Source of the DNA: Leucobacter viscericola
GTDB taxonomy: Bacteria > Actinomycetota > Actinomycetes > Actinomycetales > Microbacteriaceae
Length of the DNA: 64,000 nucleotides
Reading direction: 5' to 3'
Assembly: GCF_011299575.1 (NCBI RefSeq)
Contig: NZ_CP049863.1
Coordinates: 3,534,001-3,598,000, forward strand
A program made the translations under genes and the position numbers. The notes under the pieces were generated by a model, which was not told the DNA's origin, searched no databases, and was given only the letters and a program-made list of their open reading frames with translations. Shown one piece after another: positions 54,530 to 63,126 of the stretch. The number at the start of each line of letters is the position of its first letter. Positions within the stretch are counted from its first letter, which is position 1.

Positions 54530-55807
54530 CTAGAGCGTGTTCTTGATGATCTGACCGCCCTTGACGATCAGGTTGAAATTGGTGTCCGGATCTGCGATCA
54601 GTGAGAGATCGGCCGTGGGGTCACCATCGACGAGGATCATGTCTGCCCAGGAGCCCTCAGCAATCACGCCGAGCTTGCCGCCGCGGTAAGTGTTGCGCTC
54701 GCCAGCCAGTTCGAACAGTTGAGCGTTGCCGGAGGTAAGCATCTTGAGGGCTTCCACGTTGCTGTAGAACTCTCCAAGCCGGGCCGCCATCACGCTCTGG
54801 CGGGCTGCCGACTGCGGCTCCAGCAGCAGGTCGGTGCCCCAGGCCGTCTTGACGCCGTACTTCTTGGCCCACTCGTAGACCTCTTCGGTGCCTTTGCAGA
54901 TCTCGGTGTTCTTTGCAGAACGTACGGGATCGGGGTAGTGGTGGTCGTCCTCAGCAAACGGCTGCATCGACAGCCAGGTGCCGTTGTCGCCCATGAGCTT
55001 GACGGTTGCCTCATCCGAGAGGTGCCCGTGCTCGATCGACTTCACACCGGCCTCAATTGCCCGTGCGATGCCCTCGGGTGTGTACACGTGGGTCGCGACG
55101 TAGGTGCCGTAATCGGTTGCGGCCTGCACTGCCGCCCGAATCTCTTCTGGCGTGTACTGCAGCGTGTTGAGCGGGTCGTACATCGATGCCGCGCCGCCTC
55201 CGAGGGTGAGCTTGATCTGTGAAGCGCCCTGGCGAAGCTGCTCGCGAACCGCAGCGAGTACACGGGGCACACCGTCCGCGACTCTGGTGAAGTGGATGTC
55301 TTCCGTGCGACTCGGCTTGCCGCCGAACTCCTCGGGAGTGTCGTAGACAAAGGCGAAGTCTGCGTGACCGGAGGTCTGCGAGATCATGGCCTGGCTCGGG
55401 AAGATGCGGGGTCCCTCGAAAGTGCCCCTGTCGATCAGGGACTTGATTGGCGCGGTGTCTCCGCCCATGTCGCGCACGGTGGTGAAGCCGCGGAGCAGCA
55501 TACGCTTGGCCTCGGCGATCGTGTTGCCGTAGAGGGTGCCTGTTGGCGCCTGCAAGAACTCCATCATGTTGTTGGCGTTGCCCATGAGGTGAACGTGAGC
55601 GTCGCTCAAACCCGGCATCAGGAACTTGCCGTTGCCGTTGATCTCAACGACGCCGTCGGAGGAATCTCCTGCGATGGGCGAGGTCGAAACAGCAATGACG
55701 TGCGTGCCCTCAACGAGCACGTCGGCGTTGTCGATGGTTTTCCCGCTAAGGCCGTCGAAGACTCGAACGTTGCGGATGATCATTCTGGGTGCTGTATCTG
55801 TACTCAT
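54530..55807 (-). CDS. Metal-dependent amidohydrolase (imidazolonepropionase/Xaa-Pro dipeptidase-like)
   Basis: A 425-residue TIM-barrel amidohydrolase. Metal ligands are HVH at 71-73, the bridging K199 in QIKLTLGGG, H240 in YVATHVY, H260 in SIEHGH and D326 in AWGTDLL, the full binuclear set. N- and C-terminal beta segments (IIRNVRVFDGLSGK and ADMILVDGDP) form the composite domain. No signal peptide. The substrate class (N-acyl amino acid, imide or dipeptide) is not fixed. A cluster of GGTGA boxes lies 50-95 bases upstream. Confidence 0.9.
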   Translation of the reverse strand: MSTDTAPRMIIRNVRVFDGLSGKTIDNADVLVEGTHVIAVSTSPIAGDSSDGVVEINGNGKFLMPGLSDAHVHLMGNANNMMEFLQAPTGTLYGNTIAEAKRMLLRGFTTVRDMGGDTAPIKSLIDRGTFEGPRIFPSQAMISQTSGHADFAFVYDTPEEFGGKPSRTEDIHFTRVADGVPRVLAAVREQLRQGASQIKLTLGGGAASMYDPLNTLQYTPEEIRAAVQAATDYGTYVATHVYTPEGIARAIEAGVKSIEHGHLSDEATVKLMGDNGTWLSMQPFAEDDHHYPDPVRSAKNTEICKGTEEVYEWAKKYGVKTAWGTDLLLEPQSAARQSVMAARLGEFYSNVEALKMLTSGNAQLFELAGERNTYRGGKLGVIAEGSWADMILVDGDPTADLSLIADPDTNFNLIVKGGQIIKNTL

Positions 55808-55857
55808 GGCGCGAGACTATTCTTTTCGCGCTGTGGCCGACCGGGGGTGCAATCGAT

Positions 55858-55909
55858 TTCACCCGGGTGCCCATCCAGCGCATCACCCTGGTGTTCACCT
55901 GGGGGTGAT
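55858..55909 (-). promoter_or_regulatory. GGGTGAT/GGGTGAA box cluster upstream of the amidohydrolase
   Basis: In the gene's sense strand AGGTGAA (55900-55894), GGGTGATGC (55888-55880) and GGGTGAA (55864-55858) occur at 12 and 24 bp offsets. The flanks form a dyad ATCACCC/GGGTGAT (55882-55909). The nonamer GGGTGATGC recurs before the amidase and the second LuxR gene. Confidence 0.55.
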
Positions 55910-57471
55910 CAGCTTGCGTTTTGGGTGATGGAGTCCTCTACGTCAATGAGGTGGAGGCGCGTGGCGGCCTTGATTGCCTCTTCCCTGGTCGAACAATCAA
56001 GCTTGCGATAGAGCGACTTCAGTTGGGTTTTGACGGTGTTAGGGGAGACGTGAAAGGCCGCGGCAATTGACGCGGTTGTGCTGTGCACCAGGAGTGCGTT
56101 GAGCACCCGGCGCTCACTATTGGTGAGTACGGGCTGCGACCGCATTTGGAAACTGTTCACCCCGCTGGTCGACGCCCGAAACTCTTCGGCCAGATTTGGC
56201 GGCAACTGTGTCGCGACGTGGTCGACGAGTTGTCGAGGCACCAGCGCGAGCAGACGACGATTATCGCGTTTATGGGCGATGCGAGCGATCTGGATGGCAG
56301 TATCGTGGTCAACCACCCCGTCGCGGGCGAGTTCCAGCCACCCCAGCAGAAGAACGGTTTCGGCCCGCTGTATCGGTCCAAGCGCGTGATCCGCAGAACA
56401 CTGTCGAAGCTCCTGCCCGGCTTCCTCGTATCGACACTCGTGGAGCAGCAGCTTCACCCTGGCAAGAGCCGTCTGTGTACCCGCGTTGGGTTTCATCTCG
56501 GCCGATTGGCGCGCCTGAGTGAGGCTGCCCAACGCGATGAAGGACTTGACCGACATCGCTGTCACAACATCGGTGGCAAACGATCCGTGCTGCGCTGGGT
56601 GCGCGGCATTCGCGAGATAAATCGCCTCTAGAGCGTCCTCCGGCTGCTGATAGGCAAGTGACGCCCTGCAGCGAGCCAGCAGAGCAAACGGCCAAGTGAG
56701 TTCAACGCTGTCGTACGGGCTCAGCGCTTCGACGAGAGTGTCGAGATGTGGATCCATCCGGTCAATCCCAACGAGTGCCGCGGCAGTTCGTTCGAGCGAG
56801 TTCGCTGATTCGAGGTGAACGGCAGAGGGCTGAGGAAGCTGCGCCGCATCCGCTAGCGCTCGATCGGCCTCGCTGTTTGAGCCGCGGACTGCATGGGCGA
56901 GAGCCTCAAGCCCGAGTGCCATACGTTCCGCGTCCCGATGTTTTGCTACCCGGGCAAGTTGTCGCATAGTTGCGAATTTTGTCAGTGCTCGAGAGGTGTT
57001 TCCGGCGGCAAGGAGCGTCGATCCGATTTGCTGCTGGAAAAACCACAGCGGTCCCTCGGGGTGCTCTCGTGACTCAACGCGCACCTGTGTGATGCGGTGT
57101 TCGAGGCGGCGCGCATACACGAGGGACGCGGCAACGTCTCCGCTGATTCTGAACGCCATGATCTGGGCGACCGTCAGAAAATCGAGTTCTTCCGGGCTGA
57201 TACCTCGCGCATCATCGAGGTACACAAGCGGCTTGAACGGGTGTGTCGTTCGCGCAAGCACCGGTGTGAGTGGGTGTAAAACCCGCAGAACCGGATAGCG
57301 CTCGAGCACTGGCCCAGGAAGAGTAGTAATTGCCGCCGTCAGCTGCACCGGGTGACGACTCAGAAGGGGCCAGATATTTGCCATTGCGACGTTCGCAATG
57401 GTTTTAGAGTTTCCCGATTCAAGCGCGCGCTCAAGCGCCTCTTGAGCTTTCTCCGGATCGTTGAGATTCAC
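55909..57471 (-). CDS. LuxR-type transcriptional regulator, twin 1
   Basis: A 520-residue protein with a C-terminal LuxR HTH (TNSERRVLNALLVHSTTASIAAAFHVSPNTVKTQLKSLYRKL, about 452-495) and a long all-helical N-terminal region, probably TPR-like, but without the P-loop ATPase of MalT/LAL regulators. It is co-linear along its whole length with the regulator at 60670 (MNLNDP, IANVAMANIWPLL, GPLWFFQQQIGSTLL and the HTH all match). Probably a sensor of an internal ligand or partner protein. It overlaps the amidohydrolase's upstream region. Confidence 0.88.
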   Translation of the reverse strand: MNLNDPEKAQEALERALESGNSKTIANVAMANIWPLLSRHPVQLTAAITTLPGPVLERYPVLRVLHPLTPVLARTTHPFKPLVYLDDARGISPEELDFLTVAQIMAFRISGDVAASLVYARRLEHRITQVRVESREHPEGPLWFFQQQIGSTLLAAGNTSRALTKFATMRQLARVAKHRDAERMALGLEALAHAVRGSNSEADRALADAAQLPQPSAVHLESANSLERTAAALVGIDRMDPHLDTLVEALSPYDSVELTWPFALLARCRASLAYQQPEDALEAIYLANAAHPAQHGSFATDVVTAMSVKSFIALGSLTQARQSAEMKPNAGTQTALARVKLLLHECRYEEAGQELRQCSADHALGPIQRAETVLLLGWLELARDGVVDHDTAIQIARIAHKRDNRRLLALVPRQLVDHVATQLPPNLAEEFRASTSGVNSFQMRSQPVLTNSERRVLNALLVHSTTASIAAAFHVSPNTVKTQLKSLYRKLDCSTREEAIKAATRLHLIDVEDSITQNAS

Positions 57472-57552
57472 GGCCCAACCCGCCCTCCCCTTTTATCTTC
57501 TCCCGAAGGCCTGTCTACCTGAAAGCCTGGGAAAAGTCGAGTTTGTGGCTGG

Positions 57553-58581
57553 CTATTGCGCAGCGGCCGCCTTTGCGGCAGCAAGCTGCTTGATGATTGC
57601 GAGGGTGAGGAATCGAAGCGGCCCAGCGTCCTCGAATTTTGTGCTCACGTTTCCCGCAATTCCGCCCTCGAGAGAGAGCTTGCTGCCGAGGTTCAGCACG
57701 AGTTCAGGAGACCCTTCTTGAAAGTCGAGGTCTGCCAGGTCGACCCACACAATATTCGGCCGGGTGGTCGACTCAAACACATATCGTTTGTTGGTGAGGT
57801 CTGCGACAACCTGCCAGATGGTTTGGGACGCATCTGGTTTGCCCGGGTCAGGAGTGCGGAACGGTTGGGCAGCATTGCGGATCACACTAAACATCGATGC
57901 GATGGCCGCGAGCTGTGTCGCAGGCTGTGGGAGTCGCCCAACATAAAACGAGGCGCGTGCAAAGCGATCGGAGGCGAGTGTGCTCCCCGGCAGGGGGAGA
58001 TCCCCGCCAAATCCCTCAACCTCTGCGAGCAGGGCGAGCTGCTCCTCGTACTTGGGTGAGTTTGTCATGACGAGATAGTCGGAGCTGTGGTGCACATCAA
58101 GCTTGCCGTCGATGTACTCAAAGATTGCCGAGTCACCGATCGCGTCGTTGAGCGCGAGGTGAAGTGCGGGGACCTCACCACTCTCGGGGTCAGCGAGCTG
58201 AACCACCTGAACCCCGTTGTCCTCTACCCAGGCGACAGCGTCCGCAACGGTCGAGAAGTTGTCAAGGAAGTACTGCAGCCACACGGCCTGACTGAGTGCC
58301 GGGCGTGACTCGTCGAAGCTGCCATAGACGGATTCCGCGAGCCAGAGCACGTGACCGGCGAGTCCCACCTCGTTCATTCCGTCAACGGTGATCATGTCAA
58401 AGGCGGCGGCAACAACACTTCCATACTTCGCAGTCCACGTCATGTGCCCGGTGACCCCGTCGTTGCGCTCGACTCCTCGGGGCAGCTTCCACAGATTGGT
58501 TCCGAGGTCACGGTGGTAGTCCATGTTTCGGCCGACAAGAACAGCTCCATTGGCGTTTGGCCAGACAACTCTCGTGCACAT
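57553..58581 (-). CDS. Choloylglycine hydrolase / penicillin V acylase family amidase (Ntn hydrolase)
   Basis: A 342-residue linear-amide C-N hydrolase. The nucleophile is Cys2, exposed after Met removal (MCTRVVWP), with Arg and Asp in GRNMDYHRDL, Asn in DGMNEVGLAG, Asn in TNSPKYEEQL, and Arg in SDRFARASF, the usual catalytic set. ATG at 58581 is fixed by Cys2 and by GGAGAA seven bases upstream; a longer open frame upstream is not coding. Members cleave bile salts, penicillin V or N-acyl-homoserine lactones. Divergent from a ThrE-type exporter. Confidence 0.9.
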   Translation of the reverse strand: MCTRVVWPNANGAVLVGRNMDYHRDLGTNLWKLPRGVERNDGVTGHMTWTAKYGSVVAAAFDMITVDGMNEVGLAGHVLWLAESVYGSFDESRPALSQAVWLQYFLDNFSTVADAVAWVEDNGVQVVQLADPESGEVPALHLALNDAIGDSAIFEYIDGKLDVHHSSDYLVMTNSPKYEEQLALLAEVEGFGGDLPLPGSTLASDRFARASFYVGRLPQPATQLAAIASMFSVIRNAAQPFRTPDPGKPDASQTIWQVVADLTNKRYVFESTTRPNIVWVDLADLDFQEGSPELVLNLGSKLSLEGGIAGNVSTKFEDAGPLRFLTLAIIKQLAAAKAAAAQ

Positions 58582-58666
58582 TAGTTGGTTCTCCGATTTC
58601 CACTTGTGACTTCGTTCTTCCATGTATTGCAGAGTGTCAGAGTCATGCCTAGCGAGTTTTGAGAGA

Positions 58667-58697
58667 TTCACCCTCCGCATCACCCACCCCACACCCG
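58667..58697 (-). promoter_or_regulatory. GGGTGAT/GGGTGAA boxes between the amidase and the exporter
   Basis: On the minus strand GGGTGATGC, three bases, then GGGTGAA (58685-58667), with a degenerate ACACCCG a further 12 bp out at 58691. The pair sits 86-104 bases before the amidase start and about 98-116 before the divergent exporter start. It is nearly identical to the site upstream of the second LuxR gene. Confidence 0.6.
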
Positions 58698-58782
58698 CTC
58701 TGGCGGGGAAGACACGCTGAACACAGCTCGTTCTGCCAAGTTGCGGTGAAGAGTGGTGGAATGTACCGACAAGGAGGTTCAC

Positions 58783-60111
58783 ATGTCTGGACTCATCGAT
58801 CGTGTACGAGGGGTTCTCCATGCTCTCGGGCGCCCCACCGCTGCTGATGATCCTGCTCCCTCAGACGGTGGTGTGCTCGAAATGCTGGGAGCCATCGGCC
58901 CCGCCTTGCTGGCATCGAACCAGGCGACCAACGACGTGCAAGACACGCTACAGTCTCTGGCCGACGCTTACGGCCGATCAGACCTCCGGGTATTCGTTCT
59001 TCCCACGCTCGTGATGGTCGAGGATTCGAGCACCACTCCCTCAGAGACGGCGATTTTTCCCGCCCACGAGAGCGCTCTTCGGCTCGATCAGGCGGGAGCG
59101 GTTGAGCACGTGGTACGTAGCGCTGCGAGAGAACGGCTGGAGCCTAAAAACGTCACAGCAGAAATCGCGAAGATCTGGAAAGCAGCGCCGCGATTTGGGC
59201 CCGTGCTGACGGTACTCGGACACACTCTTCTCAGCCTCGGCTTCGGGATGGTGATCAATCCAACGATCACCGCGCTTCCGGTGTATGTGGTGCTGGGTGC
59301 GGTTGTCGGCGTCATTGTGCTGATCGGATCACGGGCGGGGACACTCTCATTGATCCTGCCGGTGTTCACCGCGTTTGCCGTGACCGTGCTCATATCGTGG
59401 GTTGTGAAACCGATCGTGCACGATGACGTGCTCCGACTCGTGGCACCCTCGCTGGTGTCGTTTCTGCCCGGGTTGACACTCACGATTGCCGCCGTTGAGT
59501 TGACGTCGGGGCAGGTCATCGCGGGCGCCAGCAGACTTGTGTACGGGATCGCGAGACTTGGTTTGCTCGCCTTCGGTGTGTTTGCCGGCATCTCGGTTAC
59601 GGGGGAGCCCACGTCGGTGACAACAACTCCGACGCAGTTGGGCTCTTGGGCGCCGTGGGTCGGAATCGTGCTCGTGAGTCTTGGCTACTATCTGTTTTCC
59701 GCAGCTCCCAAGCGTTCGCTCGTCTGGATTTTGTACGCGCTCGTGGTGGCGTACACGGCGCAGTTGCTGGGAAATCTCGTGGTCGGGCCGGAACTGTCTG
59801 GTTTGATCGGCGCCGCAATCGTTGTGCCGGCTGTGTATCTGGCAGCTCGTCTCAAGGCCGCCCCGCCGTCAGCCATTATGCTGACGTGCGCCTACTGGCT
59901 ACTTGTGCCGGGGGCCATGGGTTTTATCGGCATTAGCGAGGCTGCAGCCGGAACAGCTGGTGCCATCAACACCATCCTTCAGACGTTCGGGTCGCTCATC
60001 GCCATTGCGATTGGCATGGTGATTGGAGCCGGAGTGAGCCGTGACGTGAAGGCGGCAGCCCGTGCTTGGCAGAGCGTCGAACCCGGCGCCTCCACCGAAA
60101 CAGTGAAGTGA
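58783..60111 (+). CDS. Threonine/serine exporter family protein (ThrE)
   Basis: A 442-residue protein with an N-terminal cytosolic DUF1212 domain (EMLGAIGPALLASNQATNDVQDTLQSLADAYG, about residues 30-145) and about ten C-terminal helices with PGLTLTIAAVELTSGQVIAGASRLVYG as the conserved core. Single-chain fusion of the two ThrE halves, as in Corynebacterium. It exports threonine, serine or similar amino acids by proton motive force. The ATG at 58783 has AAGGAGG. Divergent from the amidase. Confidence 0.9.
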   Translation: MSGLIDRVRGVLHALGRPTAADDPAPSDGGVLEMLGAIGPALLASNQATNDVQDTLQSLADAYGRSDLRVFVLPTLVMVEDSSTTPSETAIFPAHESALRLDQAGAVEHVVRSAARERLEPKNVTAEIAKIWKAAPRFGPVLTVLGHTLLSLGFGMVINPTITALPVYVVLGAVVGVIVLIGSRAGTLSLILPVFTAFAVTVLISWVVKPIVHDDVLRLVAPSLVSFLPGLTLTIAAVELTSGQVIAGASRLVYGIARLGLLAFGVFAGISVTGEPTSVTTTPTQLGSWAPWVGIVLVSLGYYLFSAAPKRSLVWILYALVVAYTAQLLGNLVVGPELSGLIGAAIVVPAVYLAARLKAAPPSAIMLTCAYWLLVPGAMGFIGISEAAAGTAGAINTILQTFGSLIAIAIGMVIGAGVSRDVKAAARAWQSVEPGASTETVK

Positions 60112-60148
60112 CCGCCTGTCAACGCGGCCACTTCCAACCGAAGGTTAG

Positions 60149-60409
60149 TTAGCTCTTCCGGCTTTTCTTCGGGCGGAACCAGGGGAAGAGCGATCCAATC
60201 ACAACTCCAGAGAGCAGTACCGCGAGGAACCAGGCCCAGGTGGGCATCGTGAATCGTAGGAAGAGGAAGTGAAGTGTCGCCTCACCGACGTTTGAGAAAA
60301 CGAAAGCGAGCGTGGCTATCGCGAGAAGAATCGCGACAATTGCCTTGGTGTTGCTCCGGTTTGATTCGCTTGATGAATTCCGCGATTCCGACGGATCTTT
60401 AGTGCCCAT
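60149..60409 (-). CDS. LapA-domain (DUF1049) membrane protein
   Basis: An 86-residue protein: a polar Ser/Asn-rich N-terminus, then two hydrophobic segments (IVAILLAIATLAFVFSNV and WAWFLAVLLSGVVIGSLF) and a basic C-terminal tail (RPKKSRKS). This is the two-helix LapA-like pattern. The function in Gram-positives is unknown. The ATG at about 60409 is preceded by AGGGG. Convergent with the exporter and divergent from the second LuxR gene. Confidence 0.78.
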   Translation of the reverse strand: MGTKDPSESRNSSSESNRSNTKAIVAILLAIATLAFVFSNVGEATLHFLFLRFTMPTWAWFLAVLLSGVVIGSLFPWFRPKKSRKS

Positions 60410-60476
60410 TGTTCTACCCCTTTTCTGTGTACCCCAATGCAAAATTGCCCTGAAAATCTATTGAAGACTTGCGTCA

Positions 60477-60494
60477 GGGTGATGCTAGGGTGAA
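60477..60494 (+). promoter_or_regulatory. GGGTGATGC-TA-GGGTGAA box between LapA and the second LuxR gene
   Basis: GGGTGATGC (60477-60485) and GGGTGAA (60488-60494) match the amidase site (GGGTGATGC-GGA-GGGTGAA) except for one base of spacing. It lies about 70 bases before the LapA start and about 180 before the LuxR start, within the 260-base divergent gap. Confidence 0.6.
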
Positions 60495-60515
60495 GATTAG
60501 TATCCGCAACGCAAC

Positions 60516-60587
60516 CTGGGGGTTATGCCCTGGGTCTGTTTGGCGGAAAACGCAGCCCTTCACGTTGACGTTCCTTGACGTGAAGGG
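60516..60587 (+). promoter_or_regulatory. Candidate operator upstream of the second LuxR gene
   Basis: ACCTGGGGGT, near 60516, recurs in the amidohydrolase upstream region (55897-55906). Further on, CCCTTCACGT (60556-60565) and ACGTGAAGGG (60578-60587) form a perfect 10-bp dyad, within which TTGACGT occurs twice, 10 bp apart. These features suggest protein binding and possibly autoregulation. Confidence 0.45.
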
Positions 60588-60669
60588 AGGGGGTGGGCGC
60601 TGTAGGGGGCGCAGCAAAGGGGGCACTAATCATGTACTCAAACCGGAAGCTCGTTGAATCCAGGGCGAC

Positions 60670-62217
60670 ATGAATCTCAACGATCCGGTTGGCGCCTTGG
60701 AAGAGCTAGATCGCGCTATCGAATCCGGACACCCTGAGACTATTGCTCGTGTGGCCGCGGCCAACATCTGGCCGCTACTGACTTCCCATATGGAACGACT
60801 CACAGCCGCCGTGTCAGACCTTGACAGTGCGCTGCTCGAGCGGCATCCGACATTGCGTCTGGTGCACCCGATGATGGCCATTCTTGCGCGAACCTCGCGA
60901 ACCTTTAAGACGGTTGCGTTCACAGAGGACGCTCGCAGAATGAGCCCTGAAGAGGTTGATTTTCTCATTCTCGCCCAAAACATCGCTTCCAGGGCGAGCG
61001 GCGACACTGGCGCTGCGATCCTGTATGCAAAACGGTTGAAGGATCGCCTGCAGCACACGAGCGTCGCGGCTCGCGATCGTCTCGACGGGCCACTGTGGTT
61101 CTTCCATCATCAGATCGGTTCTACGATGCTGATCGCCGGTGATTCAAGCGGAGCACTTCTTGAATTTGCCACCGCGCGGCAGCTGGGCAAGCTTTCAATG
61201 CAGCCCTATGCGGAACGCATGGCGCTCGGTCGAGTTGCGCTCGCGCACGCCGTGCGAGGAGCCCTGGGGGATGCGGAGCGGGTGTTGCGTGAGCTTGAGG
61301 GGTTGCCCGCACCAGTCTTCGCGCATCACAACGCCACCGCTTCAACTGAGAACACCGCCGCAGCGCTGATCGCGGTTGATCGTGTGGCCGACAACCTAGA
61401 TGAACGGCTCATGAAACTGGAGCCGCACGACTCCATTGAGATGATTTGGCCGTTCGCGCTCCTTGCGCGCACACGTGCATTCATTTTGCGGCAGGAACCC
61501 GAGGACGCCTTAGAAGCTGTTCGTCTGACCGAAGATTCCCACCCGGTACAGCCGGGTTCGTTCGCCTACGACGTTATTGGCGCGGGCACCATTGAAGCGC
61601 TGCTGGCAACCGGTGAGTTAGCGTACGCGCGGCGGGTGGCCGATAAGAGAAGCCAGGTAGGTGTCTTTACGCGGCTCGCGATGGCCAGGCTCTCCCTGCA
61701 AGAAGGACGCCTCGAGCTCGCTGCCCGAGATCTCCAGGCAATTGCCCACGAAACGGCGCTCGGGCCAGCTCAGCGAGCTGAGTCGGCCGTTCTCACCGCA
61801 TGGTTAGACCTCGCGCGTTCTGATGACATCGACTCTGAAACCGCGATGCATGTTTTGCGGGTGGCGCGTAATCCCGATAATCGAAGGATCGTCTCGATCA
61901 TGCCGCGACAACTGGTTGAGAAGGTGCTTGAGCGCCTACCCGGTGATTCGAAGGAAGTCTTTGACGACCTCACCGAGGGAGCCGAACGCTTCGAGATGAG
62001 CCACCGCCCTGTTCTCACCGACAGCGAATTGCGGGTGCTCAACGCGCTCGTCGGAAACGACTCAACGAGCGGTATCGCGACGCTCTTTCACGTCTCACCG
62101 AACACCATCAAGTCGCAGCTTCGTTCGATCTATCGAAAACTCGGCTGCTCTTCGCGTGGTGAGGCCATCCGCATTGCCACTCGCATGCACCTACTTCTGG
62201 CCTCTGAAAGCCATTAG
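60670..62217 (+). CDS. LuxR-type transcriptional regulator, twin 2
   Basis: A 515-residue paralogue of the regulator at 55909-57471. The N-terminal helical region starts MNLNDPVGALEELDRAIESGHPE and keeps the blocks VAAANIWPLL, GPLWFFHHQIGSTML and DALEAVRLTEDSHPVQPGSFA. The HTH is TDSELRVLNALVGNDSTSGIATLFHVSPNTIKSQLRSIYRKL. No phosphoacceptor receiver domain or P-loop. It ends the accessory block, directly before rpe. Two such regulators in one locus suggest paired or heteromeric control. Confidence 0.88.
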   Translation: MNLNDPVGALEELDRAIESGHPETIARVAAANIWPLLTSHMERLTAAVSDLDSALLERHPTLRLVHPMMAILARTSRTFKTVAFTEDARRMSPEEVDFLILAQNIASRASGDTGAAILYAKRLKDRLQHTSVAARDRLDGPLWFFHHQIGSTMLIAGDSSGALLEFATARQLGKLSMQPYAERMALGRVALAHAVRGALGDAERVLRELEGLPAPVFAHHNATASTENTAAALIAVDRVADNLDERLMKLEPHDSIEMIWPFALLARTRAFILRQEPEDALEAVRLTEDSHPVQPGSFAYDVIGAGTIEALLATGELAYARRVADKRSQVGVFTRLAMARLSLQEGRLELAARDLQAIAHETALGPAQRAESAVLTAWLDLARSDDIDSETAMHVLRVARNPDNRRIVSIMPRQLVEKVLERLPGDSKEVFDDLTEGAERFEMSHRPVLTDSELRVLNALVGNDSTSGIATLFHVSPNTIKSQLRSIYRKLGCSSRGEAIRIATRMHLLLASESH

Positions 62218-62232
62218 AGCGTTCGAGTAACG

Positions 62233-62238
62233 TAGGCT
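62233..62238 (+). promoter_or_regulatory. Putative -10 of leaderless rpe (TAGGCT)
   Basis: TAGGCT, six bases (AGTTTC), then GTG at 62245. It is the same hexamer as at the polyprenyl synthase gene. Confidence 0.5.
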
Positions 62239-62244
62239 AGTTTC

Positions 62245-62907
62245 GTGACTGCGCAGCGCATTAACCCGAGCATTCTTTCCGCCGACTTCGTGAACCTCGA
62301 ATCTGAGCTGAAAGCCATCAGCTCTGCCGATCTGGTGCACGTTGACGTGATGGATAACCACTTTGTGCCGAACCTCACGATGGGGCCACCGATTGTCGAG
62401 CGCATTCAAGCGGTTTCGCCGATCCCGCTCGATGTGCACCTGATGATTTCTGACGCAGACCGCTGGGCGCCCGGGTATGCGGAGCTCGGCGCGTTCTCCG
62501 TGACGTTTCACGCCGAGGCAGCGGCCGATCCTGTGGCTCTCGCGCGTAAGATTCGAGAGATTGGTGCTCGCGCTGGCATCGCGCTGAAGCCAGGCACCGA
62601 TCCCGAGCCGTACCTCGAATTATTGCCGGAGTTCGATCAGGTGCTTGTGATGACCGTCGAACCAGGGTTTGGTGGCCAGTCGTTCATGGTCGACATGATG
62701 CCGAAGCTGCGTCAGTTCGCAGAAGCGAAGTCGAAGCTGGGGCTCGACCTCTGGCTGCAGGTCGACGGTGGTATTACGGTGGATACGATTGGGATCGCGG
62801 CCGAGGCCGGAGCAGACACCTTTGTTGCAGGTTCTGCCGTCTACGGTGGTGTTCCCGAAGACCGGATCGCGCAGTTGCGCGCTGCCGCTGGTAGGCATCA
62901 GCACTAG
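62245..62907 (+). CDS. rpe: Ribulose-phosphate 3-epimerase
   Basis: A 220-residue TIM-barrel enzyme that interconverts ribulose 5-phosphate and xylulose 5-phosphate. Signatures are [47 protein letters not shown] and [31 protein letters not shown]; the metal-binding His and Asp are intact. GTG start without RBS. It lies after the accessory block, separated from rsmB, its usual neighbour in mycobacteria. Confidence 0.96.
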   Translation: MTAQRINPSILSADFVNLESELKAISSADLVHVDVMDNHFVPNLTMGPPIVERIQAVSPIPLDVHLMISDADRWAPGYAELGAFSVTFHAEAAADPVALARKIREIGARAGIALKPGTDPEPYLELLPEFDQVLVMTVEPGFGGQSFMVDMMPKLRQFAEAKSKLGLDLWLQVDGGITVDTIGIAAEAGADTFVAGSAVYGGVPEDRIAQLRAAAGRHQH

Positions 62908-63126
62908 TTTTTGCGCAAGATGCCTGAAGTGAGAGAGTCTGACGCAGCGGGATTCGCTCACAGACCCTAGCTTCAGAAACCTAAGTGCAAGTTATCCACA
63001 TCCTGTTATTTGCGCCACGTACGTATTGATTCAAACCTAAACTTTACCTCAACTAAACATGTCAAATTCTTAGGCAATGCCTATTAAATGCTTGCCATGT
63101 GACCAACCTGAAGGCAAAATTGAGGT
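62908..63126. other. AT-rich intergenic segment with a DnaA-box match
   Basis: These 219 bases are clearly more AT-rich than the flanking DNA, especially 62985-63120. TTATCCACA, the DnaA-box consensus, lies at 62992-63000. No terminator, RNA gene or ORF is evident. Confidence 0.5.

Noticed and set aside
58582..58821. 80-residue N-terminal extension of the amidase
   Set aside because: The family needs Cys directly after the initiator Met; the extension overlaps the regulatory boxes and has no family similarity.
44578..62244. Prophage or integrative element
   Set aside because: No integrase, transposase, phage structural gene, tRNA or obvious attachment repeat was seen.
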